The notes beneath the pieces are model-generated. The model saw nothing but the letters and a program-made list of their open reading frames with translations. It was not told the DNA's origin and ran no database searches. From Bacteroides luhongzhouii (GTDB lineage: Bacteria; Bacteroidota; Bacteroidia; Bacteroidales; Bacteroidaceae), in contig NZ_CP059973.1 of the NCBI RefSeq assembly GCF_009193295.2, positions 2,852,001-2,916,000 of the forward strand: 64,000 nucleotides of DNA, read 5' to 3'. The translations under genes were made by a program, and so were the position numbers. The number at the start of each line of letters is the position of its first letter. Positions within the stretch are counted from its first letter, which is position 1. Shown here piece after piece: positions 33,736 through 41,424 of the stretch.

Positions 33736-34896
33736 TTATTTCTCTTTCCTGATTTCAATTCTTTTCTCTTGATTATCTTTTTTGATGATAATATAGCCGG
33801 TATCACCAGGTATAGCATTCATAATTTCTTCTACAGCCATTTGGCTCATTGGACAATCTTTCAGTGAAGTTCCGTTGATATTAATCACTTCGTCTCCGAA
33901 AGCAACTGTATCTTTCATGCTATTCCATATTGTGGTAATTTCGAATCTTTCGTTCCGTGGCAATATACTTACGTTCCAAAGAGCAGGAGCACCTCCCATG
34001 TCGATTTTTTCTTCTTCAAATGGGAGGAAGTAAAAACGTCTCCGCATATAATCGATAATTACTTTACCATACTTCAGTAGATCCACTCCGATGATAGTTC
34101 CATTCATGACAGTTGTTGTACTACCTACGTTCGTGAATTCTTTTCCCATGATATTGATGGAAGGTACAGATACTTTTTTAATATCCACCGGCTTGCCTAA
34201 CCCTGTTATTCCGGCAGCTACGATACCATATCCATGATTGGTAAGTTGCGAAACGTCAGCCAGCCTGTTGTAATCTTCCGTAGAATAAAGTAGAAAGCCA
34301 TTAGCACCTGTGTCAAACAGAACCCTTAAATCATTATTCCCTAATCGAACGTTGACGATGGAATGATGTTCTGTTTCATCCAACAAAGGAATTCCGTCTG
34401 TTACTTTTAACCTTTCGGGACGATACGGATAGTTGATAACCATTATTTTCGAACGGGAATCGAATGTTACAACCGATTGTGCGAAGGCATCTCCTCCAAG
34501 AATTCCGACAACTCCCAGTTCTGTGAAGAATGGACTTTTAGGTAGTACCATCGTTTTCAACTGTTTGATTTTATAGCTTTTTCCGATAGAAATATTCTGT
34601 ACGTGGGCTTCCTGATAGTTGGAGCCTTGTGCATTCACATCAGAAATACGCATATATCCTGCGGCAGTAGCTTTCATTTCCGTTGCTGCATCATACATGG
34701 TCCCTGTTCTTCCTCCGGTATCGACGATGTATTTTACTTTTATGCCATTAACGGTGACGGGTATGATGATTTTCTCATGGATGAATTCATAAGGAATGGT
34801 ATCGCAAACCTTATTCTGGATTTGCGCTACCATTTCTTGTCCACAGTTTAGAAATAATAGCAACCATAAGCCGGTCAGTATTCCTATTCTTTTCAT
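33736..34896 (-). CDS. Retropepsin-like aspartyl protease with PDZ domain (paralogue B)
   Basis: This 386-residue exported protein has a signal peptide, then two aspartyl-protease lobes in one chain: IVDTGGRTG (Asp59) and LFDTGANG (Asp195), each with a following GILGGDAF or GVDLLKYG flap-like element. A C-terminal PDZ-like domain (about 300-386, FGDEVININGTSLKDCPMSQM, DTGYIIIKKDNQ) probably recruits substrate. Both catalytic Asp residues are intact, so activity is plausible. It overlaps nothing but lies only one base from the next paralogue gene, indicating tandem duplication. Confidence 0.82.
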   Translation of the reverse strand: MKRIGILTGLWLLLFLNCGQEMVAQIQNKVCDTIPYEFIHEKIIIPVTVNGIKVKYIVDTGGRTGTMYDAATEMKATAAGYMRISDVNAQGSNYQEAHVQNISIGKSYKIKQLKTMVLPKSPFFTELGVVGILGGDAFAQSVVTFDSRSKIMVINYPYRPERLKVTDGIPLLDETEHHSIVNVRLGNNDLRVLFDTGANGFLLYSTEDYNRLADVSQLTNHGYGIVAAGITGLGKPVDIKKVSVPSINIMGKEFTNVGSTTTVMNGTIIGVDLLKYGKVIIDYMRRRFYFLPFEEEKIDMGGAPALWNVSILPRNERFEITTIWNSMKDTVAFGDEVININGTSLKDCPMSQMAVEEIMNAIPGDTGYIIIKKDNQEKRIEIRKEK

Positions 34897-34897
34897 A

Positions 34898-36037
34898 TCA
34901 TTCTTTTTTATAGATAATATCTTTTACGCCGGAAGCTGTCTGTATTGTAAGCTTCGTCTGTTTTTTCTCTTTCAATTCCGGTATTCCGTTCAGAATACTT
35001 TCGCAGAAGTCATATTTTTTAGTAGGCTTGCCATTAATTTTAATTACTTTATCCCCTACTTCTATCTTCCCCTTTGTACTGCTCCAGACGGTAGATACAT
35101 ATAAGTCTCCGTCTTTGACCGTCAAATCGAAGTTATTACATTGATTGTTGATCTCATTATCCGGTTGGAAAGCCTCAAAATAGAATCTTCCTCGCGGATA
35201 GTCGATGGTTACTTTACCGTATTCCAGCAACTTGACACCTAGTAACGTATAAGGGTGTTTGCTCGTACTGGTCGTCAAGTTACGAAATTTGGTGGCTCCT
35301 ACTGACAACGTGGGGATATATACTCTATAAGAAGAAGCTTTCTCCGCTTGTCCGGCTACTCCGATGCTTCCTTCTCCATATCCTTCAGAAATGACTTCCA
35401 AAGATGCCTCCGGCTTAATTTTCTCAAAATCACTTTCAATAAGAGATAGCAGACTGGGACTACCTGTATCAAATAATACAGTAATGTTGCTGACCGGGGC
35501 TATCTGTACATTGACAATCGGCATGCCCCCTTCTTTTGTGAAATTCAGCATTTTCCGTAAAGATACCGTAGAGGGTTTTTCGGCAGATGTGACTATGATA
35601 TTTTTTGTCTGCGAATCAATGCTGACAATGGTACTTGCAAATAAATCGCTGCCGATGATGCCGTCTACTCCAAAACATTCCCAACCTTTTACCTCATCGA
35701 TAATCAGTGATGGGGCATGTTTAAAGTTAATAACATTATCGGGAGTCGTCAGGTTTTCTATCCGTGTAGTTTTGTAATAACTTTCCACGTTGTTCACATC
35801 TGTCACCTTCATCGAGTCTGTTGCCACTATTTGTAGTCCTTGGCAGGCTTTAGTCGTGAGAGCAGTGCGTCCTCCGGTATCAAAGATGAAAGGGCGTTCA
35901 GTGCCGTTTACTTTCATTTCGACAATCATTTTTTCGCCTACCATCCGATAGGGTATGGTTGCTTTATATTGTTGGGCGAATAAAGGGACCGCCATGCAAA
36001 AGGCGATGACGGTTCCAGTTAGACGAGTATACTTCAT
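34898..36037 (-). CDS. Retropepsin-like aspartyl protease with PDZ domain (paralogue A)
   Basis: This 379-residue exported protein has a signal peptide ending LFAQQ, two retropepsin-like lobes, FIFDTGGRTAL (Asp53) and LFDTGSPS (Asp190), with GIIGSDLF and GVKLLEYG elements, and a C-terminal PDZ-like domain (about 295-379, VGDKVIKINGKPTKKYDF). It shares layout and many positions with the gene just downstream. Retropepsin-like bacterial proteins with two lobes and PDZ are known only as predicted peptidases in Bacteroidetes, to my knowledge. It follows the degenerate subtilase gene by 10 bp. Confidence 0.82.
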   Translation of the reverse strand: MKYTRLTGTVIAFCMAVPLFAQQYKATIPYRMVGEKMIVEMKVNGTERPFIFDTGGRTALTTKACQGLQIVATDSMKVTDVNNVESYYKTTRIENLTTPDNVINFKHAPSLIIDEVKGWECFGVDGIIGSDLFASTIVSIDSQTKNIIVTSAEKPSTVSLRKMLNFTKEGGMPIVNVQIAPVSNITVLFDTGSPSLLSLIESDFEKIKPEASLEVISEGYGEGSIGVAGQAEKASSYRVYIPTLSVGATKFRNLTTSTSKHPYTLLGVKLLEYGKVTIDYPRGRFYFEAFQPDNEINNQCNNFDLTVKDGDLYVSTVWSSTKGKIEVGDKVIKINGKPTKKYDFCESILNGIPELKEKKQTKLTIQTASGVKDIIYKKE

Positions 36038-36047
36038 AGATTAATCT

Positions 36048-37754
36048 TTATTTGCTGACTTTTTCTGCTTCCAAGATTGCTTGATAAGCATTTACGATAC
36101 CTCCGGAAATGCATAGGTCATCAAAAAGGAATAAATCCTGTGAAGGTCTATCGTCCACGCGGATTCCTTTTTCTACTTCAACACCTTTGCGTGAGGTGAC
36201 GCTCTTTAATAAAATGTCACGGATTTGAGAACCGGTCAGTTTAGGGAAATAAGATTTCACAAGGGCGGCTACACCGGCTACAGTAGCTGAAGCCATTCCT
36301 TCACCAGTTCCTTTTTGGTAAGTATCGCCCATGTAGGAAGAATAAATATCCGTTCCCGGAGCATAGATATCGAGAGCCGTTGCACCGTAGTTCGTGTTCA
36401 GCACCGGATTACCTTTCTTGTCAGATGAAGCAACCACCATGAAATTGGTAAGCTCACCATCTTTGCTCATTTTCCGGTTCGGGAAAAATTCGCTTTTATC
36501 CATGTCTACTGATAGATCCCAAACAGGAACAATAACTAATGCTCCTTTCTTTTCTGCTTCTTTTAGTGCATCTGTTACCCATTGTTTTTGTTCTTCCGGA
36601 TATAAAGAGTTTTGTTCCGGCAGTAAGATTACATCTGCTCCATGGTTTACTGCATAGCGGATGGCCAGTGCCATATCTTTCAGGTAAGGTTCTCCTTCTC
36701 CCGGGTGAATGCGCAAGGTCATGATTTCCGCATTATCAGCTATACCGTTACTTCCAACACCGTTGTCACGTTTGGCTGCGATGACACCTGCTTTCATTAC
36801 ACCTGTTGCTGCGTCTGATGTTAACAGTACGTTATTGCCGTAATGCGTGTCATTAATATCCATAGGATTGTCACCTACAATTTCTTTACGGTTGTCTGTG
36901 CCATATTTCTTTAAGGCATCTGCATAGGCTGCTTTAGCTGTCTCTACGCTTTTCTTTCCCATATTCTGATATACGGGTTCCCATTTGTCTGTATTATAGA
37001 GACTGAAGTAGTAGGCTGTAAACACAAAGGCAACTTCAGAAAGACTGTCTCTTTCTGCTTTGGGATCATAACAACTTTGGAAATCCTCAACGGTTAATTC
37101 TTTTCCCGGAAAACGTTTTTTCATGTCCTTGTCGAACTTTTCAACATATTCTTCTATAACATAAGAAAGTTGCAAGCCGCCATATGTACCTCCAATTCTG
37201 GATTCCGGCATAACCTTAAAACGATAGTAATTGTATTCCTCCATATTTTCCGGTGCGGGAACCTCCTGACGTTTTCCGTTAACGATTTTATAATATTTCT
37301 TTCCATCAAAGACATAATCAGCGTATTTGTCTTTGAGGCGGAAGAATTCACGTTCTCCTTCGCGTGTCAGAGCTTCCATTACCTGTCCGTCTTTGCCGCC
37401 GATGAAGTTCCATCCATTGATGTCGTCAACAAACCCGTTCTTATCATCGTCTTTCTGGTTCTGTTTTTCTTTCGGATTGATCCAGATAGCATGTTTCAGG
37501 TCCTCGTGTTCTACGTCCATTCCAGTTCCAATCAATGCAACAACCGGTCTTTTTTTAGCTTTCTTTTTGTTGGCTTTCAGGTAATCATAGGCTTTGTTTA
37601 CTTCGGCTCCGTACACACTGTCCTGGTCGAAAGAGCAGTTAAACCAGTCCAGTTCGGATTGTTTCTTTTGTGTTTCTACCTTTTGTTTGACTAACTGGGC
37701 CGATGCTGCAATGCTGACAAAACAGCATACAATAGGAAATATAAGTTTCTTCAT
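36048..37754 (-). CDS. Subtilisin-fold (S8) protein lacking all catalytic residues
   Basis: This 568-residue exported protein has a signal peptide (to about SAAQL, residue 20) and a clear S8 fold: VALIGTGMDVEHEDLKHAIW, DDDKNGFVDDINGWNF, KAGVIAAKRDNGVGSNGIADNAEIM, LDIYAPGTDIYSS and GMASATVAGVAALVKSYFPKLT. The catalytic Asp is Gly76 (IGTG for IDTG), the His of HGTH is Met320 (ATGVMKAG), the oxyanion Asn segment is VWDLS, and the Ser of GTSMA is Gly486 (GEGMA). A helical insert of about 190 residues sits between Asp and His positions. It cannot work as a subtilase and may be a binding protein. The frame is intact, so it is not decayed. Confidence 0.88.
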   Translation of the reverse strand: MKKLIFPIVCCFVSIAASAQLVKQKVETQKKQSELDWFNCSFDQDSVYGAEVNKAYDYLKANKKKAKKRPVVALIGTGMDVEHEDLKHAIWINPKEKQNQKDDDKNGFVDDINGWNFIGGKDGQVMEALTREGEREFFRLKDKYADYVFDGKKYYKIVNGKRQEVPAPENMEEYNYYRFKVMPESRIGGTYGGLQLSYVIEEYVEKFDKDMKKRFPGKELTVEDFQSCYDPKAERDSLSEVAFVFTAYYFSLYNTDKWEPVYQNMGKKSVETAKAAYADALKKYGTDNRKEIVGDNPMDINDTHYGNNVLLTSDAATGVMKAGVIAAKRDNGVGSNGIADNAEIMTLRIHPGEGEPYLKDMALAIRYAVNHGADVILLPEQNSLYPEEQKQWVTDALKEAEKKGALVIVPVWDLSVDMDKSEFFPNRKMSKDGELTNFMVVASSDKKGNPVLNTNYGATALDIYAPGTDIYSSYMGDTYQKGTGEGMASATVAGVAALVKSYFPKLTGSQIRDILLKSVTSRKGVEVEKGIRVDDRPSQDLFLFDDLCISGGIVNAYQAILEAEKVSK

Positions 37755-37785
37755 TGTTGGATGAGTTATAATTTATACAGTTTAT

Positions 37786-38790
37786 TTATTTTCTAATTTT
37801 TAATATGGCTTCGCGCACTTGTTCACCTCGAACATTTCGTGCTGCAAGTTTGCCTTCTTTGTCAATGACTACAAGGAAAGGGATAGAGTAGAAGCCATAA
37901 GCATTCTGGATAGCACTTGGAGTTTTACTGTTTTTAGGGAATCCTGTCTTATCCCACAGCATCACCCACGGAAGCTTTTCTTCATCCAGCATTTTTCTCC
38001 ATTTTGCTTCGCTGTCATCCAGCGAGACACTGATGAATTCCAAGTCATCAGCTTTCAGTTCGTTGTATATGGTTAGCATACTACGCATTTCTTTGCGACA
38101 GGGACCACACCAGGAAGCACAGAAATCCAGTACGACAATTTTTCCACGGAAGTCTTTCAAACTTACATTTTTTCCGTTGGCATCTATGAAAGTAAAGTCG
38201 GGACATTCTGCACCGATAATTTGGTGGGATAGGACCTCTACTCTGTTTACCAACCATTTGGCAGATAAGGACTTTCTGTCTTGCTCTGGTATCATGTCCA
38301 ATAGCATTTTGTTGGATTGGTAATCATTTATATCTGCCAGATAGGCTAATGCAGCTGCCATGCTGGGAGTGAGTTTTCCTTTGACAGAAGTAGAAATCGT
38401 TGCTATATCCGGATCTCTTTCTGTGGGCATATAGGTTTGCAAGGTCAGAAACGGATCGATACCGGTGAATGAAAGCGAACTTTGTTCGGGGTTCTTTTCA
38501 TCAAAGTAACCATTGATTGTTACCGGATTATTTTCCAGATAAATATTCTGTTCAGTTTCTCCTAAATAGAGTTTGTAGACATCAGGAATGATGTTTATTT
38601 CATTGGTACTGAATGTGCTGTTAGTACCGATGATACAACTTAATACAACGCCTTCATTCATATCTTTTATTTGCAAAGTCGTTGGTTTTAAGACCTTTAT
38701 TCTTCCAGATATTTTCAGTCCATTATTTCCCCATACAGTGGCACCGCATAAGAGTAATATGATTAGCAATAGATTTCCTACTTTTGTCAT
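37786..38790 (-). CDS. TlpA-like thioredoxin with DUF4369-like N-terminal domain
   Basis: This 334-residue exported protein has a signal peptide, a beta-rich DUF4369-like domain (about 22-110, LKISGRIKVLKPTTLQIKD), a helical linker and a TlpA/ResA-type thioredoxin domain (about 195-334) with SLKDFRGKIVVLDFCASWCGPCRKEM (CGPC) and the cis-Pro segment SIPFLVVID. Such proteins reduce disulfides in the periplasm. In this family of SusC/SusD loci a TlpA protein is often present. It lies 31 bp before the degenerate subtilase gene in the operon direction. Confidence 0.88.
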   Translation of the reverse strand: MTKVGNLLLIILLLCGATVWGNNGLKISGRIKVLKPTTLQIKDMNEGVVLSCIIGTNSTFSTNEINIIPDVYKLYLGETEQNIYLENNPVTINGYFDEKNPEQSSLSFTGIDPFLTLQTYMPTERDPDIATISTSVKGKLTPSMAAALAYLADINDYQSNKMLLDMIPEQDRKSLSAKWLVNRVEVLSHQIIGAECPDFTFIDANGKNVSLKDFRGKIVVLDFCASWCGPCRKEMRSMLTIYNELKADDLEFISVSLDDSEAKWRKMLDEEKLPWVMLWDKTGFPKNSKTPSAIQNAYGFYSIPFLVVIDKEGKLAARNVRGEQVREAILKIRK

Positions 38791-38822
38791 TATTATAAGT
38801 TTATTGTTAATTATCAGAGTTC

Positions 38823-39833
38823 TTATTCTTCATCGGGAGTCTCCTGTATTGTAGGTAAAGGTAAATCCCAATCTTCCGGTCCGTTGGCTATTGCTTCCAG
38901 ATCGATCTGGTATTTTTCTTTTAAATATTTCTGTACGAAAGCAAACTTTTCGGTGAGAAAAGGATATTTATCAGCGGGGTATACCTCTGCTAGTCGTGCT
39001 TGGTTATAGAACATGGAAAGATGCATATATCCTATAAAAGTCTCTTCATTGGTTGGAGGATAAGAGTTATTATCTGGTGTGCTGATACTACTGAATACAT
39101 ACGTGTTTACACTTCCCGGATATCCTCTGGTAAGATAATAGTTTGGGTCATCTTCCCTTCCCAAGCCTGCTATCAGATTGGTGACATGGTCGAATCCCAC
39201 TTCAAATTCTTCAGGTATAATGATGTTTCCGGCTTTTACTGCTTTTTCCAATACGGGACCCAATATCATTTTCCGACGCCTGTCAAGTATTTCCCTGTCT
39301 GTAGGGATTAAATAAGGATCTCCGGGATTGTCTTCTCCAAACATACAAGTGCACCAAAAATCCAATCCATCGCGATTTTCGTGTATGGGTACAATCCAAC
39401 TTGCTAGGATTACGCCTCCAACTTCTAATACGCTTTTACTATGGACATTGTATCCCAAATACCAATACATAGGCAGAACTTTAGAAGTGATCGGCGGATT
39501 CAAGTATGTAAAGATATGCTTTTTCATAAATTCGACATAGTAATTGGTCATTTCATCATTTACACAGCCTTGGCCTTCGTAGCCACTACCGTATGCTATA
39601 CCTGTCCAGCTACGGTTGAAATCCTCCTTTTGCAAATCCTTATAAATCAGATATACATTATAGTCTTCGTATATTTGGGCGATGTCATCGTCCCAACTAT
39701 TATTTCCTTGAGGTACCTTGAAGCGTAATTCAACGCCTCCTTCTGTAGGAGTCAGTGTGTCTTCTTCATAACATGAGGTGAATGCCATACAAGCAAGTAA
39801 CCCCCATAAGATATATATATTTCTCATATTCAT
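38823..39833 (-). CDS. Lipoprotein resembling SusCD-associated zinc metallohydrolases, no HExxH
   Basis: This 336-residue lipoprotein has the lipobox MAFTSCYEED (about Cys21). Its size, its position after susD, the start (DDDIAQIYEDYNVYLIYKD), the middle (PPITSKVLPMYWYLGYNV...LEVGGVILASW) and the end (FLTEKFAFVQKYLKEKYQIDLEAI) resemble the substrate-import-associated zinc metallohydrolase lipoproteins found with SusC/SusD. In those a HExxHxxxQ helix is expected near the middle; here the aligned segment reads MILGPVLEKAVKAGN and no HExxH occurs anywhere. The family link is by recall and pattern, not by search. It may bind rather than cleave. Confidence 0.55.
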   Translation of the reverse strand: MNMRNIYILWGLLACMAFTSCYEEDTLTPTEGGVELRFKVPQGNNSWDDDIAQIYEDYNVYLIYKDLQKEDFNRSWTGIAYGSGYEGQGCVNDEMTNYYVEFMKKHIFTYLNPPITSKVLPMYWYLGYNVHSKSVLEVGGVILASWIVPIHENRDGLDFWCTCMFGEDNPGDPYLIPTDREILDRRRKMILGPVLEKAVKAGNIIIPEEFEVGFDHVTNLIAGLGREDDPNYYLTRGYPGSVNTYVFSSISTPDNNSYPPTNEETFIGYMHLSMFYNQARLAEVYPADKYPFLTEKFAFVQKYLKEKYQIDLEAIANGPEDWDLPLPTIQETPDEE

Positions 39834-39864
39834 TTCCTTTGTTTAATTCATCAGATATATATTA

Positions 39865-41406
39865 TTAACTTTCCCGTTTTGGAGCTAAAGGGTTTTGTTC
39901 CAGTTTCTTATTTTTAATCAAGACAGCGTCCGGTATAGGCATAGTATAGGAAGGGTCATTCTGTTTTAATGTATATACCTGTTCTCCCCATCTATGAATA
40001 ATTTGTGGCATTCCGTAGCGTCGGAGGTCAAACCATCGTTGCCCTTCAAAACAAAGTTCTTTTCTTCTTTCATTTTTGATGAAAGTTTTGAGTGCATCGC
40101 CTGTCAATCCGGTCGGTTCAACAAATTTGTCGGGGTCATAACGTTTAGCCAGTAAGGTTTTTAAAGCAGAGAGTGCTGTACCTTCGTCATTATTATGAGC
40201 AGCTGCTTCTGCTAGATTTAAATAGGCCTCACCTAGTCGGAAGGATAAGGCAAAGTTTTCCGATCCACTAGGCTCACCTGTAGCCGAAAGTTTGTATTTA
40301 CCGAAAGTAGTATAAGAGTCTTCATAGAAAACTTCATCATCTTTATTGAACTCTTTTGCTATATACTTTTCTTTTCTTAAATCTCCATCTTCAAAGCTTT
40401 CAATCAGGTTATCAGAAGCGATAAAAGCTTCTCTGTAGTAGGTGGTCTTACCAAAGTAACCTTCTTCCTCATACTCTACCGCCTGATCATTGAACACGGT
40501 AAGGTCTGAAACGCTTCCGTATAACCAAATAACTTCAGATGATTTTAAAGATGTAAAATTATAATAAGGCTCTGCCACTGTTGGAGAAGGGAGGTCGTTT
40601 AGATCTATTAAAGAGAAGGACCAGTCATTTATTACTTTATTGGCGTATATAGCTGCATCTTTCCAGTTTTCCATATAAAGAAAGACACGGGATTTCAATA
40701 ATTGTATCATTGGAAGGCTGACCAGATAATTGGGCTCATATTGTTTATCTTTGCTCAAAGTAAGGAATAAACGTTCGGCTTCATTCAGATCGTCTACAAT
40801 CTGGTTGTATACTTCCTCAACGGTGTTTCGTGTCATTAACAGTTGCTCTTCAGGGAGCAGGTTGCTGTCTAGTTTGAGCGGAACTCCTAAAGCTTGTTTG
40901 TTATAGTTGTATGGTGCTCCAAAATGATTGACTAACATAAAATAATAGAAAGCTCTTAATCCGAGGGATTGGGCTATTACATAATTTTTTTCAGCCTCCG
41001 TACCATTTACGTCACCGATATAGTCAAGAGCTGCATTTGCGCCTAAGATATAGTTATAGTATCCTTCCCAGATATTATGAAGATTGTAACCATTTCTTTC
41101 CATAATGAAAAACATATCCGGTTGCCATGTATAAACAGCTTGTTTGGCCTCTACATCTTTTAGAGAGTTAATACTAAATTCATAATCAGTTTTATGAAAC
41201 TGAATATCATCATCGAAGAAACTAAGAAAGGCTAGCAGGCTATTACCTTTGTCTTGTCTGGGATAAGCGGAGCCTATCAGCATTTCTTGCAAAGCATTTG
41301 CATCTTTGGGAACATACTCACTTTGAGATTTAGGCTCTAGAAAATCTGAGCAAGAGGATAGCGATAGTAAGGCTATTCCTATTAGTATATATATAATTCT
41401 TTTCAT
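39865..41406 (-). CDS. SusD/RagB-family surface lipoprotein
   Basis: This 513-residue lipoprotein has the lipobox LLSLSSCSDFLEPKSQSEYVP, a helical TPR-like core (AYYNYILGANAALDYIGD, SLGLRAFYYFMLVNHFGAPY) and the SusD C-terminus (RRKELCFEGQRWFDLRRYGMPQ ... IPDAVLIKNKKLEQNPLAP). It is the surface lid for the SusC encoded 18 bp upstream. Neighbouring genes encode peptidase-like proteins and thioredoxins and no glycosidase, so the ligand is more likely a peptide or protein than a polysaccharide; this is inference. Confidence 0.95.
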   Translation of the reverse strand: MKRIIYILIGIALLSLSSCSDFLEPKSQSEYVPKDANALQEMLIGSAYPRQDKGNSLLAFLSFFDDDIQFHKTDYEFSINSLKDVEAKQAVYTWQPDMFFIMERNGYNLHNIWEGYYNYILGANAALDYIGDVNGTEAEKNYVIAQSLGLRAFYYFMLVNHFGAPYNYNKQALGVPLKLDSNLLPEEQLLMTRNTVEEVYNQIVDDLNEAERLFLTLSKDKQYEPNYLVSLPMIQLLKSRVFLYMENWKDAAIYANKVINDWSFSLIDLNDLPSPTVAEPYYNFTSLKSSEVIWLYGSVSDLTVFNDQAVEYEEEGYFGKTTYYREAFIASDNLIESFEDGDLRKEKYIAKEFNKDDEVFYEDSYTTFGKYKLSATGEPSGSENFALSFRLGEAYLNLAEAAAHNNDEGTALSALKTLLAKRYDPDKFVEPTGLTGDALKTFIKNERRKELCFEGQRWFDLRRYGMPQIIHRWGEQVYTLKQNDPSYTMPIPDAVLIKNKKLEQNPLAPKRES

Positions 41407-41424
41407 TGTTTATCTTTTTATTTT

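Noticed and set aside
36048..37754. Pseudogene status for the subtilase-like gene
   Set aside because: The frame is full length with signal peptide and well-kept scaffold motifs; only active-site positions differ.
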